From Toxorhynchites rutilus septentrionalis (lineage: Eukaryota > Arthropoda > Insecta > Diptera > Culicidae): 64,000 nucleotides of DNA. How positions within the stretch are numbered: the first letter of the stretch is position 1; every line of letters starts with the position of its first letter. The position numbers were made by a program, and so were the translations under genes. The DNA lies in contig NC_073745.1 of assembly GCF_029784135.1 (NCBI RefSeq), positions 52,280,285 to 52,344,284 on the forward strand. Reading direction: 5' to 3'. The notes beneath the pieces are model-generated. The model saw nothing but the letters and a program-made list of their open reading frames with translations, searched no databases and was not told the origin of the DNA. Positions 11,099-21,899 of this stretch are shown one piece after another.

Positions 11099-13430
11099 GT
11101 AGAACAAGTAAAGTGCGATAAAAATATAACTTTTCGATGTGCAGTGGGCATTGATGATGCTCGCAGGTGCGCATCTAACAGTTGTCCTCTAATAACTTTT
11201 AAAAGAAAAGCCAATAGAGGCCAGTTTGCTTACCAAATAGTTGCTATGTATAACCTTCAAAACGCAATCAATAGATACTTCGATTTTTACTTGTCTAATA
11301 TTTATTGTAATACAAACTGTCAAATGCGAACTTTTGTCCAATAGTGGGGGAACAAGTTCGCCGCCCATGGGGCAAAAGATCGCACTTATTGAAATAAACT
11401 TTTGAGAAAACTTGTAACAAAAATCAATGATTTATCATTAGTAGCGTGTGAAAACAAATCATTTGTAGCGTGTGTAGACATTATCTAAGAGGGGATGGGT
11501 TGTTGATTACTTGATGGCTAGACTGATTTGTTGTAAATTCTGAAAAGGCATACGGAGGAATAGTTTTTTAACCAGGTTGGATCTATATTATACTTTGATG
11601 GCTTTCGCAAAAACACCAAATATTTGAAGAAATCGTTTTGTCCAATTATCCGCAATGGATGATCAGTTTCTCAGACTACTCACTCTCGACTAAAGATGAA
11701 ACGGATATCCGGTAATTATCCGGTATCCGGCCTATCCAGCCAATATTTGCTATCCGGCCGGATACCGGATATTAGAAAAAAAAATCAACAATTTCTCATT
11801 AACATTAAATCTTTTTTTTCAAAATTGAACGTTTTGTTTATAGTTTGTATATTTGAAATATAGTTTGTATGTTCGAAAAATTCCCAAAAGTTATCGTGGG
11901 CCTCGCGTGTAAGATTTAATTAAATTTCGTCTTTTTTGTTTCTTTTAATTTGATTTGTGGTGAAGTAAGTGTATACTCTCTCTGAAAATCATCCCTAAAG
12001 ACAGTTCCTAGTTTTGTAATCTTGAATGAAAATAATTCTTCGATGTTCTTTATTTAGTTGAAATAGTAGTACAGGCCGACTCGATTATCCGGAATGTTGA
12101 TATTATTTTCACTCCCGATGATCGAATTTTCTGGATAATCGAATCATAAAAAAATTAAAAGAAAATGAACTCGGAAAACGTTAAATAACTATGATTTGCA
12201 CTGACTTATTTGTATATTGCAGTATCTAGTTACCACCAATTGATAAGCGCCCCATGTGGGAGGAGTAATGTTTTGAAATTCGAAAAAAAATTCATCGCCT
12301 TGTTACAGCTCATGGACCAAAATATTATTTAAACGATCAAGTCCAAATACAAGCAATACATGACTTTTAGGAATATCTCATCGCATTTAATCAATGTACA
12401 GTGTACAATGTACAAATACAGCATCGGTAAACAACAACGGCTTCGTGGAGGACTACTTATTGAGCTTATTCGATGTAGGAAGCCAAGGCGCCCTTGCCTG
12501 AATGAAACTGAGAATTTATCAAACGAATATTTGCTGTTTGTTCTGGTAAAGCTCGAAAATTGAGACAAAATTAAACTAGTCAAACTGTGAAACAAAGCCA
12601 GTGAAACAAGTCCAGCAATCCGCGTGTACTATGAACACAACTCATCACAGACTGTACGTGTCTCTGTAATATTGCTATTGTGTATTTTTAGGCGATATTG
12701 GTATTTATTTAAAGAAAAAAATATGATTGAAAGAATAAACTCCAGAAAACATGTGTTCTTCGCCTTCACTCAGTTTTTAAAGTCATTTTATTCATCCTCC
12801 TCAAAACAAAATTATTGATTGTCGGTCTGGAAGACCATTTACGCGAATATATTAGGGTTAAAAACGTTTTGTTGGGAGAAGTAATGGATACAATCTGGAA
12901 CGTAACGTTATTTGATTGTGTGAAATGTTCTATCGAATTTACATTAGCACCTCATTTCTTTCCTTGATTAACTGTATTTTAAAATAGCAACATTCCGCAA
13001 AAACTGAAATTTGTATATTCGGAAGATTACTGTATCGTATTCATTTTCCATCGATTGAGGAAACGTTACGAAAACTGGTTCTTATTGACCATCCGGATAA
13101 CAGCAAAATTCTCGCTATCAATTTCATATCACATCTGTGTGCATATTCGCATGCATGCACCATGCACTTTTCGATGTTTTCTTCTTTACGTTAGCCGTGT
13201 GGTCCTGATTTTTTGTCGCTAAAAGTTACCTGCTGGCTTTCCTTTAATGTTGCTATTCTTCGAAAACAAACTACTGTGCCACAAGCTTTTACAAAACATG
13301 ACATCTTTTATGGCATATACAATTAGCCCACATTGATTTAAAATGTGTAGTACACCTGATAAATTTGAAGAATAAGTAGGGGACATTCAAAACAACTGAT
13401 CGCAATATAAATCGCCGATTGGTTCCCTGC
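11099..13430. other. Non-coding stretch with TATCCGG repeats
   Basis: About 11340 holds GTGGGGGAACAAGTTCGCCG, which resembles a transposon terminus but has no partner in view. From 11700 to 11775 TATCCGG and CCGGATA alternate in a dense inverted cluster. At 12075 a CAGGCCGACTCGATTATCCG block resembles the one at 18180. No gene is recognised. Confidence 0.5.
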
Positions 13431-13433
13431 TTA

Positions 13434-13619
13434 GGCTGATGTCACATTAGGCGGATTCGCCGCCGCGGATTCCGCGAGTAAAACCGCAGCGGAGGATCTA
13501 CAGTGTATTGTGAATGAGCCATGTCACATAGTGCGGGGCGGTTTTGAAAGCGAATTTATATCGAGAAAAAAACCGTCGCGATATCCGCGGCGGCGAATCC
13601 GCCTAATGTTACATCAGCC
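13434..13619. mobile_element. PIF/Harbinger-like MITE
   Basis: A 186-bp element with terminal inverted repeats of about 37 bp. They begin GGCTGATGTCACATTAGGCG on the left and GGCTGATGTAACATTAGGCG (complement) on the right, with one mismatch. TTA flanks both sides (13431-13433, 13620-13622), the target duplication typical of the PIF/Harbinger superfamily. The ends are GC-rich (GCCGCCGCGGAT), unlike the surrounding DNA. There is no coding capacity. Confidence 0.85.
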
Positions 13620-13622
13620 TTA

Positions 13623-14227
13623 TAAATGTTTGTACGGTATGCATCACAATATACAGATAATTGCTGCATTGGTTCCTAAAACACTTGCTATCGGTATGAG
13701 AATTGTTCAAATGAGTGCAATCACGGGAGAATTTTCACTTGGCGATCCTTCTCTGTCTCATCCGCACACTAATCCAATCGATGAAGAGTGAATCATTGGT
13801 CGACAGAGCTGCTGTTCTTTCTACTTACGAGACAGAATGAACTTGTTACCACATGTTCGGATTCGTTCACTCACTGAGTGGTATCGTATGATGTGAGACC
13901 AACACATTGATTGAAGAAGCTGTTTTCACATGCTGAGAAAAGTGGGTTGCTTTCGTCGATTCTCTCGTCAATCACCAACATTGCTGAAAACAAGTTAAAT
14001 TTGTAAAATCATAACTCGAAAACTAAAAAAGACACATCTTTGATGTCGGTATATTATGTAACAAAGGAAAAATATAAAAAAATATAACGCCCACTATCTT
14101 TAACCGAGAAAACAATGAAAAACTAACACACTCAATAATTACTAATACAAAAATCGAAGTTTTTCGCAAATGTAATATGATTTAAATTGATTAAGATAAA
14201 ACTTATGATTTATTATGATTAAGAGAG
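13623..14227. other. AT-rich non-coding stretch
   Basis: No gene, RNA or recognised repeat is seen here. Confidence 0.4.
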
Positions 14228-14475
14228 AAAAAATGCCCCCAAACCAAATCGCCAGCTGTATAACAAATATTGTATAGAATATTAAATAAGAAATTTTGGC
14301 GGTTTATTTTATTTAAAATTTGAACTATGTTTGGTTTAACATGGTATCTACAAAGAAAAACTTTTTCGTTTATTTCACGCCATCTTCAAAAACTTCGAGA
14401 TAAAAATTTGAAAAATATAGATTGCGCATCTCACATCGATAAATATCTTCAAACAATTTTATCATCAAAAATTTT
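14228..14475 (+). repeat. Interspersed repeat R2, copy 1
   Basis: This begins near GCCCCCAAACCAAATCGCC and runs to TATCTTCAAACAATTTTATC. Related copies are at 16975-17270, 28330-28530 (minus), 43430-43659 continuing at 46371, and 46605-46900. The full-length copies start with a GGGTAAGGGAG block. No coding content or clear termini are seen. Confidence 0.75.
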
Positions 14476-14997
14476 TTTTGACGTAGGACTACGTCTAACC
14501 GGAAGATATAGGGGGTGAAATGGAAATCTAGGCACTGAACAAGTAGGAAAAAATGCAAGATTTGGAACGCTTATAACTCGAGCATTTCTCAATAGATCGC
14601 AAAGGTTTTTGCATCAATTGATAGGAAATATATCTACGCATCTATCATAACGAATAACATTTCATTTTTCTTGAGATAAATAAATGAATAATTGTGAAAT
14701 ATCAAGCATTGTCAAAATGCACTATGTGCCCATTTTTGATTGGCCCATTTTGTGCTCCTCAAATCGTACCGACCAAAACGGGCAACCAGAGCAGCAGCGA
14801 AATAGAATGAAGCACGATTGGAAAGGAAAAAGAAAAAAATGAACGAAACATTTGTCGCAGTCTCATACATGCGTTATTCTCGAGCCAGCCAGTCAGCTTA
14901 AAAATCCCCGCTCCGCTGCCGTAACGATCATTCTCATTCAAACCGTACACCACATCGGTTCGCATCACAACACATCAACAAACCAACCCAAGCAGCC

Positions 14998-15215
14998 ATG
15001 TCTGGACATGGTAAAGGAGGAAAAGTGAAGGGAAAGGCAAAATCCCGCTCGAACCGTGTTGATCTGGAGTTCCCCGCAAGGGTAGCTAGGCCGAGCGCGT
15101 TAGTACCAGTGCACCGGTCCACCTAGCCGGCGTTATATAGTTTCGGCCGCCGAAGTGATCGAGTTAGCTGGCAAAGCTGCTCGCGACGATAAGAAAACCC
15201 GCATTCGGAACAGAA
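14998..15215 (+). pseudogene. Histone H2A relic 1, copy A
   Basis: The ATG at 14998 opens MSGHGKGGKVKGKAKSRSNR, almost identical to the H2A N-terminus. About eight codons (VGRIHRLL) are then missing, which shifts the frame. The histone fold resumes as KGS, stop, AERVSTSAPVHLAGVI, with TAG where Tyr belongs in NYAERV. The helix corresponding to ELAGNAARDNKKTRI is readable near 15165-15215. H2A homology fades after KTRI. The 5' leader (CATCAACAAACCAACCCAAG) and a 3' stem-loop downstream indicate capture of genomic gene sequence. The gene cannot make a histone. Confidence 0.85.
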
Positions 15216-15384
15216 CACATTCGGTTCGGTGGACATCAAGACAACAGGCAGTTGCAGCGAGTGGCAAACGCAATCGCAAAACGGCATCAGGTAGCAGAAG
15301 AAAAAAGTTTGTTCTTTATACAAACTGCTTTGGTGGCAAATCCAGAACAAGGCGGCATCGAGGACGTTCGAATTGGTTTTTTTC

Positions 15385-15424
15385 AAAACCACGAGTACTA
15401 TGTTTTCTTAGTACTCGTGGTTTT
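15385..15424. repeat. 16-bp inverted repeat with 8-base loop
   Basis: AAAACCACGAGTACTA at 15385-15400 and its exact complement at 15409-15424 flank TGTTTTCT. Copies B and C keep only one arm, so the hairpin is specific to copy A or was lost from the others. Confidence 0.85.
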
Positions 15425-15445
15425 TGGAACCATTCCATAAAACAA

Positions 15446-15484
15446 GGTGCTTTTCAGGGCCATTAAACCTTCCAAAAAAGAGTT
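15446..15484 (+). promoter_or_regulatory. Histone stem-loop after H2A relic 1 (copy A)
   Basis: GGTGCTTTTCAGGGCC at 15446-15461 matches the histone stem-loop consensus except for mismatched stem bases. A purine-rich AAAAAAGAG follows at about 15475, in the position of the U7 snRNA-pairing element. Confidence 0.75.
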
Positions 15485-16032
15485 TAGGAAATACAGTTCA
15501 ATGCTTTCTAAAACATTATCCAAAATAATAATAAAACACAAATAGATTTTTTCATCATTTGTTTGCCAGGATCTGATGAGTATGTGAATTTGGCAGTTGT
15601 TCTGAGCTTATTGATAGTTGGGGACTTTCCTGATTATTCAATTTTCACCAATTCTTAAATTGTTTCCAGATTGAAAGTACAGTAATTTACAATTAGTTCG
15701 ACATTTAGCTAATTGGACGGACATGTAATGCGACTTATTTAGTTGGACATTTTTGTAAACATAGAGATCCAAATTATGACCCCACATTGAAAGTCGACAC
15801 TGTACCACTGTCATCGCAAATGTTCAATTACAGGTTAAAATTACCTCCAATCCGATACTGAGTGGTGGTAATGCGACATGCCATTGAATGTAATTTACTG
15901 TAAAATATGTCACAAGCTGGATGGGAAGAAATTTTCCAACTGTGAAAGCTGTGGCGAGTGGCAAATGCAATCGCTAAACAGAAAGGTTTAGCCGAACAAG
16001 ATGGGGATATCGAGTGATAACAAAACAATAAA

Positions 16033-16073
16033 CTCTTTAGATTGAAGATAATTTTGTGATCCTGAAAAGGACC
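16033..16073 (-). promoter_or_regulatory. Minus-strand histone stem-loop (copy A)
   Basis: Read on the minus strand, GGTCCTTTTCAGGATC (16058-16073) is followed by ACA and then AAAGAG (plus-strand CTCTTT at 16033-16038). It marks the 3' end of a gene transcribed leftward, of which only a promoter-like region and this end remain. Because it diverges from the H2A relic at 16309, H2B is the natural guess. No H2B codons can be read. Confidence 0.75.
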
Positions 16074-16233
16074 CTTTTTAGCCTGCATGTGAATCCAACG
16101 AGCGAACAAATCGTAATGAATGTATTTTTTTGCCATCGCTCCCTTTTAACGCTCATTCGTTCGTCTCGTTGGACTCGCCCCACTGGCTGAGTCTGCCGAT
16201 TTGTCTCTATCCTATGAGTGTGTACCGCTAGAG

Positions 16234-16240
16234 TATAAAA
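16234..16240 (+). promoter_or_regulatory. TATA box of H2A relic 2 (copy A)
   Basis: TATAAAA lies 75 bases before the H2A-like start. It is conserved in copies B (44397-44403, minus) and C (59687-59693). Confidence 0.7.
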
Positions 16241-16308
16241 CACGCGGACCCCAAAAAATATCTTATTTTCTTTCAAACCGTAAACCCGTGTGGTTGTACG
16301 GCATCTGC

Positions 16309-16540
16309 ATCGTGGACGTAACAAAGGAGGACAAGTTAAGGGAAAGGCAAAGTCTCACTCGAACCGTGCAGGTCTCCAGTTCCCTGTTGGTCGCATTCAC
16401 TGATTACTCCGCAAGGGTAACTAGGCCGAACGGATTGGTGCCGGAGCACCAGTATACCTAACAGCGATTATAGAGTTTCGGCTGTCGGAGTGCTCGAGTT
16501 GGCTTGCAAAGCTGCTCACGACAATCAGAAAACACGCATC
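16309..16540 (+). pseudogene. Histone H2A relic 2, copy A
   Basis: The original start codon is changed (ATCGTGGACG). The frame then reads [18 protein letters not shown] and [11 protein letters not shown], followed by a stop (TGA for Arg) and LLRKGN, then a second stop (TAG for Tyr) and AERIGAGAPVYLTAIIEF. After a frameshift it reads LELACKAAHDNQKTRI. This covers about 80 residues of the histone fold. H2A similarity ends after KTRI, and the following 230 bases up to the stem-loop at 16780 do not read as the H2A C-terminus. It shares with relic 1 the Tyr-to-stop, Met-to-Ile and Asn-to-Lys changes, so the two probably descend from one already damaged copy. Confidence 0.88.
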
Positions 16541-16779
16541 AAGAACAGAGCAGCTTCGGTTCGGCGCTCATCAAGGCAACAATTAGTTTCAGTGAGTGGC
16601 AAAGTGTTTCTCCGGCACGTCGCATTAAATGTAATTTACTGAACAACATGTCACAAGCTGGATGGGATGAAATTTTCCAATTGTGAAAGCTGTGGCGAGT
16701 GGCAAACGCAATAGCTAAACAGGAAGGTTTAACCGAACAAGATGGGAATATCGAGTGATAACAAAAACACAACACCAAA

Positions 16780-16815
16780 GGTTCTTATCAGAACCATCAA
16801 CATATTCATAAAGAG
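16780..16815 (+). promoter_or_regulatory. Histone stem-loop after H2A relic 2 (copy A)
   Basis: GGTTCTTATCAGAACC at 16780-16795 has a perfect six-base stem but one loop base changed (TTAT for TTTT). ATCAAC follows, and AAAGAG lies at 16810-16815. The same site in B and C has the canonical TTTTCA loop. Confidence 0.8.
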
Positions 16816-16974
16816 TAAACAGTAAACTAATCCATTTTTCAGGTAGATAGGTAGGTATTCACGTAGGAGAAGAAAATAAAACAATATATTTAACAAAAGC
16901 TGTCCCCTTTGTATAGTCCTACGTCACTCCGGTTATGTCCCCGACATTACCCACCCGTCTTTTTTATATTTCCA

Positions 16975-17270
16975 AAGGGTCTGTCTGGCTGGGTAAGGGA
17001 GCAGAAAGTGCCCCCAAACTAAATCACCAGCTGTATGGAAAATATTGTATAGGGTACTGAATAAAACATTTTGGCAGCAGTACCATTTATTTGAGTCCTT
17101 ATATGGTAAACCATAGGATCTATGGTGAAAAATGCACCTTTTTGTTTTTTTTCACGCCATTTTCAATAGCTTTGAGACAAAAATAAGAAAAAAAATACTG
17201 AAAGTACATCTTACTAAGGTGTATAGATTAATATCTTCAAAAAATGTTTTCATCAAAAAGTCTAATAATT
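16975..17270 (+). repeat. Interspersed repeat R2, copy 2
   Basis: It starts CCAAAGGGTCTGTCTGGC and GGGTAAGGGAG, and runs parallel to 46605-46900 almost base for base, including TATGGTAAACCATAGG. It immediately follows histone element copy A. Confidence 0.8.
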
Positions 17271-17279
17271 AAAAAATTA

Positions 17280-18030
17280 AATACGCGGTGCAAAATATTT
17301 TATATGATATTTCGAAACTTTGAAAAAACTTTGAGACCCACTTCTGCTCTATTTTTTATTTAATTGCATTCGTACGTGTCTTTTTATCTACATGTGGCGT
17401 AATTTTTTCCTTAATTTTCAAGAATATTGCGAGACACAAAACTAATTTTCTCCATCGTCTGCGTTATTATTTTTATTTTTTTGGAATCGATTATTTTATT
17501 GTATTTGTGGTTTTCAATTGTAAGATTAAAATAAGAAAAAATAATAATATGGATGTTTTAAGTGTTTTTCGCATTAATCCAAATAATCTTTCCACAAGGA
17601 CTTTGTTTTTTTCTTACAGAGCTCTATCGTACTGCTGACTCCTATGGATTTGGCAAACCATCTAAATACAATGTAAAGAAAATCTCATATTAGGATACGA
17701 GAGAAATTATCTTCGTGCAGCTCAATGCTCTAAATATACCGACAAAATTTGGACACATAAAATACAAAATATAAATAAATATGAGAGCAGTACTGGATCT
17801 CTAAATCAAAAATGAATTAAAAATGCCCAAAGGCCAAAAAAATACTTTTTTTTTAGTGCAATCCTCTTTAAAATTCAAGAATAATTACGCTACATGTGAA
17901 AAATCAACACATACGAACGCATTTAAATAAAAATTAGAGCAAAAGTGGGTCTCAAAGTAGTTGTTTTAAAAATTTCGAAATGCCTGAAAATATAAATAAT
18001 TTTGTTTTGTACCGCGAAAAACTTTCGAGT
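17280..18030. repeat. Long foldback (inverted repeat)
   Basis: The left arm (about 17283-17450) contains CATTCGTACGTG and CTACATGTGGCGTAAT. The right arm (about 17875-18015) contains their complements TACGCTACATGTG and CATACGAACGC in inverted order. The spacer is AT-rich, with no coding sequence. The left arm resembles 46920-47020. Confidence 0.65.
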
Positions 18031-18175
18031 TTGAATTCTGAAAAAAATCACATATACCTAAAATAGACGTGAGAACAAATTTGAATACAAACTAGAGTAG
18101 TACTGAGTCTCGAAATCAAAAAAAAATATTTAATTTGAAATTAAAATAAAAATAAATTTTAATTCTTTTTAGTGC

Positions 18176-18270
18176 AGGTCGGACTCGATTATCCGGAGAC
18201 TCGAATATCCGGGATTCGATTATCCGGAATTTTAGACTCGATTATCCGGAGTATTTTATTTGTGTTTTTC
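18176..18270. repeat. GATTATCCGG repeat cluster
   Basis: CGATTATCCGG or CGAATATCCGG occurs four times in 80 bases, starting from CAGGTCGGACTCG. The head resembles 12075. It could be one end of a pogo-like MITE, but no partner end was found. Confidence 0.55.
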
Positions 18271-18309
18271 GGAAATTTTGAATAATTTGTATAATAATTC
18301 CATATTGAA

Positions 18310-18630
18310 TAGCTTATATGGGTATCAAATGAAAGGGCTTGACTAGTAGAATACAATTATTTATGAAAAATGCAAATCCAAGATGGCGGCCACTACAAAA
18401 TGATGAATTACATATTTTCTCATAACCCCATCAATATGGATATTAAACGAAAGGGCTTGACTAGTAGAAAACAGTTATTCATGAAAAATGCAAACCCAAA
18501 ATGGCCGCCACCACAAGATATAATTATTTTTTTCCAAACCTCATTAGTATGGGTATCAAAAGAAAGTTCTCGACTAGTAGAACATAGCAGATAATGAAAA
18601 TCCAATTCCAAGAAGACAGTTCCCAAACAA
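18310..18630. repeat. Tandem repeat, about 115-bp unit, three units
   Basis: GACTAGTAGAA recurs at 18341, 18459 and 18572, each time preceded by an ATGGGTATCAAATGAAAG-like block and followed by AATGCAAATCCAAGATGG-like sequence. The third unit is the most diverged. Confidence 0.8.
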
Positions 18631-18651
18631 CTAATTACTTTTTAAATGGTT

Positions 18652-18687
18652 TCCGTCACGGTATACTCGTAAGTATACCGTGACGGA
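18652..18687. repeat. Perfect 16-bp-arm palindrome
   Basis: TCCGTCACGGTATACT and its exact complement flank CGTA. No purpose is evident. A cruciform-prone site or a transposon footprint is possible. Confidence 0.9.
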
Positions 18688-18699
18688 TATACGGAATGG

Positions 18700-19225
18700 C
18701 ATGCTGGTTTCGAGCGATGAAAGCGGTCAGCGGTTTGTACAATGGGAGGAATCCCGAAAGAGCCTATCCCTACAAAAATTAGGATAGTTTAAAGTACATA
18801 TTTGATCATGTATTCGACAACACAATGAACTATTTATCCCTGAGTTTCGATTTTTTTTTCGGAAGAGGGGTGATGTGTAGAGGGTGAATGTGATCCTTCT
18901 ATTACATCCAATGCATTTCACTTGCAATGCGTTGTCTTCCCTTTTATTTTATTACGCAGCACGAGCTCTCGCCTCCTCGGTATTTCTGGCAGCGGTGAAA
19001 GCTAGACCTGTGTACTGCGTAAAAAACAAAAAGCATCTCCGAAATGGCTGGTCTTTTGGTGGGTAAAATCACACAGACTGCACGATTCCGAGGTGTTTTC
19101 TCATGTGATGATGGTGATGAGTTGAGGAGTTCCAGGTGCTTGCGCAAAATTAAAATAAAATAAAATTAATTATCGAATTTGAAGAACCTACCATGTCCAT
19201 TTTGTTTATTGGCCCAAAAAAACTA
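18700..19225. other. Non-coding stretch
   Basis: No gene or recurring repeat is recognised here. Confidence 0.4.
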
Positions 19226-19480
19226 TGGATGGGTTATACCTATGATATAACCGTAAGGTTGACGTAGGACTGCCGTTGGATTAGTAATCAATTGTGTTTC
19301 TTCAATTAACAATAATCCCACCTCGGATGTTCCTCATTAGGTACGATATTGCCGCTGCGCAGAGTTATCTTTTGTGTGTATTGATTAAATTATTTATTAA
19401 ACTAGTGAATGAATGGAACTATTTACGAACTCAATTGCGAACAAATCCCAATTTAAGTTAATTCATGCATTATAGTAGTA

Positions 19481-20774
19481 CAGGGTTTTCCATTTCGGGC
19501 TTCCGAAAGTATACAGCCCTGCGCTGACAACCGTTTGACATAGCTGTCAACCAAAGCGTCATATCGTTAGTTGAATGTCTGCCATTTTACAATATGGATC
19601 GTTTTAGTATCACACAACGTGTTAATTTTGTTAAATTATACAATAAAAATGATGAAAAACCGGCAAATGTTTTTCGAGCATTACGGACGAATTTTGGTCG
19701 TCATGGACGGCCTACAGAGCACACAATCGCTAATGTAGTGCGTAAATTCGAACAAACTGGATCTGTAGCGGATATTTTGAAACCTGTACATCATCGTAAT
19801 GTGCGTTCGGCCGAAAATATTGCTGCTGTTGCTGCCAGTGTGGAGGATGACCCGAATGTTCCGATTTCACGGCGTGCTCAGCAATTGGGCTTGTCAAACA
19901 CATCATTGTGGTGAATTTTGCATTTGGACTTGCACCTACATCCATATGAAGTCCAACTGGTACAAAAATTAGAGCGTGGTGACCATGGAATGCGTCGGGC
20001 ATACGTCGATTGGGTGAACGAACAACAGCAGCATCAAATTTTCTTCAGCGATGAGGCACATTTCGAGCTCGGTGGCTATGTGAACACCCAAAATTTCCGT
20101 ATATGGGGCTCAGAAAATCCACACGTGATTGTTGAGAGGCCATTGAATCCGCCAAAAGTCACTGTTTGGTGCGCAATATGGTCTGGTGGAGTCATCGGGC
20201 CGTATTTCTTTGAAAATGAGGACGGCGAGACGGTAACTGTGAATGGTGTGAGCGCTATGGCTGCATGTTAACCGATTTTTTTTTTTTTGCCACAAATTGA
20301 AGATATGGAAACGGATGACATGTGGTTTCAGCAGGACGGCGCCACGTGCCACACAACACGACCGAACATGGCCATATTGCAAACGAAATTTGAGGGACGC
20401 ATAATTTCGCGTTTTGGTGATGCCAATTAGCCGTCCAGATCATGCGATTTGAACCCGCTAGACTTTTTTTTTTGTGGGGTTATGCGAAAGACCGTGTCTA
20501 TGCCAACTCTCCGCGAACTCTTGAACATTTGAAAGACAACATTCGTGAAGTTATGACCGAGATACCGCCCCATATGTGCCGAAAAGTCATCGAAAATTAC
20601 CTGTTCCGGATCAAGGTGTGCGAGGGAACCCTAGGTGGACATTTGAATGATGTTGTATTTCACACATAATGGCATAAACCAAACTTTAATTTGAAATAAA
20701 AGTTTCATCGAAATTCGAATTCTAAGTGTGTTTTATTTCAATTTACTTTCGGAATTTAAAGTTGGAAAACCCTG
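19481..20774 (+). mobile_element. Mariner-like element, DD41D type
   Basis: Terminal inverted repeats begin CAGGGTTTTCCA on both sides, with CTTCCGAAAGTA and TTCCGAAAGTA further in. TA flanks both ends (19479-19480, 20775-20776). It holds one broken transposase gene and is inserted in a GACGTAG-family element. Confidence 0.9.
19594..20669 (+). pseudogene. DD41D mariner transposase, inactivated
   Basis: It starts MDRFSITQRVNFVKLYNKND with a helix-turn-helix region ending around KFEQTGSVAD. The catalytic residues are in FFSDEAHFELGGY, WFQQDGATCHTT and CDLNPLDFFLWGY. I count 41 residues between the second and third Asp, which places it in the DD41D (rosa-like) group. Stops at 19915, 20269 and about 20430, plus a T-run with a frameshift at 20278-20290, inactivate it. 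All three catalytic Asp codons survive, so damage is fairly recent. Confidence 0.85.
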
Positions 20775-20899
20775 TAGTTATCGCAGCAAATAGTTATCAA
20801 CATTTTGCCTAATCATCAAACGGTATGCGTAAAAGTTCAGTGAGCTGGCGAAATGGAGAGATATCCCCCAATGCAGTCTTGAATAGTCGAGCCAAAGCG

Positions 20900-21170
20900 T
20901 TGCGTTTGTACCCGCTTATGTAGACCGCGTAAGCGGAATTCCGGAGTGTAAAAATGCACGGGGATATAAAAGTATAGCCGACTTGGATGTATCTGCAATG
21001 CCGATTTTCCCAACTTCTTGGTGCCGGAATTTGTAATGGGAATACACCTTCCGGTTTGCAAAAATGCAAGCGAGTACAAAAGTACCCCCCGCTTGCATCT
21101 AATTTGCTATGCCGATTTCAACATCCCCTGGCTCCATGGTTTTGAAGTCTGTGTTAGGAAAACATCCATC
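20900..21170. repeat. Minisatellite units in the 19226-21495 element
   Basis: Two to three diverged units with GATGTATCTGCAATGCCGAT-like and GCGAGTACAAAAGTACCCCC-like blocks match the units at 29960-30680. Confidence 0.65.
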
Positions 21171-21497
21171 CATTCCAGCGATCGTACCTCAATCGTTGCG
21201 CAACCATAACTGAGTGGATTTCCGAGCGGCACTCGCTTATATACCGATTGGTGTGATTTCAATGGCCTGTTTTGAAAGCAATTTTAAGGCTATTGAAACA
21301 AGTTTTTGGATCAAAAAGTAACAAGCATATAATGCTTAGACATTTTATCTTTCGAATGAAGTGTTTATCATACCATTTCGTTCAGTTGTTTAGGAGCTAT
21401 CAAGGCTCAAAATCTCGATCTCCAGCGTAACGCTTTCGTTTTCGAAACTTTGAAATTACACCCCAGTATAGAAATGAAAGACGTAGTCCTACGTCAA

Positions 21498-21835
21498 AAT
21501 GACTTGTGCAAAATTTCAGCTCAATCGGACATGATTTAGGGGTGCCTCAAAGCACTCAAAGTTTTGATTTTTTGGCCACTCAAGTCCCAAAAAAAAGGCC
21601 CAAAAGGTCGATTTTCGGGCATTTTTTTAAATAACTCCAGATCTCGACGTCTTATGCATTTTTAAGCCATTTGGCATCGAAAAAAAATCGATTTTCCAAA
21701 TTTCCTTTTATTTTCCCCTTGGCAGATTTTCGAGGATCAAAAAATTAAAATTTTGAGCGCTTTGAGGCACCCCTAAATCATGTCCGATTGAGCTGACAGT
21801 TTGCACAGGTCATTTTTTTGGGCCAATAAACAAAT
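21498..21835. repeat. Foldback with about 65-bp arms
   Basis: CAGCTCAATCGGACATGATT and GGGGTGCCTCAAAGC near 21515-21560 are repeated as inverted complements near 21760-21815. The centre contains a CATTTGGCATCGAAAAAA motif shared with the foldback at 27587-28330. Confidence 0.8.
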
Positions 21836-21899
21836 TTGACATGACCATTTTCGCTGCCACCCTAATGTATGGTATGATTATTAGTACAGACTTAAAGTT

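Larger units (their letters stand above)
14480..16959 (+). mobile_element. Histone-carrying GACGTAG element, copy A
   Basis: The left end is GACGTAGGACTACGTC after a T-run. The right end is CCTACGTCACTCCGGTTATG through ACCCACCCGTC before a T-run. Inside are, in order: a left domain of about 280 bp shared with the elements at 29760 and 38583; a degenerate H2A with its 5' leader; a histone stem-loop; a minus-strand promoter-to-stem-loop remnant; a TATA box; a second degenerate H2A; and a perfect-stem stem-loop. The same order occurs in copies B (43660-46370, inverted) and C (58074-60423), so the histone cargo moved as a unit. Copy A lacks the 217-bp nested element found in B and C. No mobility protein is encoded. 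Confidence 0.8.
19226..21495 (-). mobile_element. GACGTAG-family element split by a mariner
   Basis: On the minus strand the left end is at 21495 (TTTTGACGTAGGACTACGTC) and the right end at about 19226, with the ATAACCCATCC block after CCTACGTCAACCTTACGG. The left domain (21255-21495) matches 29401-29650 rather than the histone copies. Minisatellite units lie at 20900-21170. A 1294-bp mariner sits at 19481-20774. Without it the element is about 975 bp, similar in size to the copies at 29760 and 38583. Confidence 0.7.

Noticed and set aside
15240..15330. Possible histone H1-like reading (AVAASGK, ASGSRRKK) after H2A relic 1
   Set aside because: The match is short and low-complexity, and the equivalent region in other copies does not support it.
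15680..15902. Possible MITE with TACAGTAA-type ends inside histone copy A
   Set aside because: The right-hand motif also occurs after H2A relic 2 without a left partner, so it is part of the element rather than a separate insertion.
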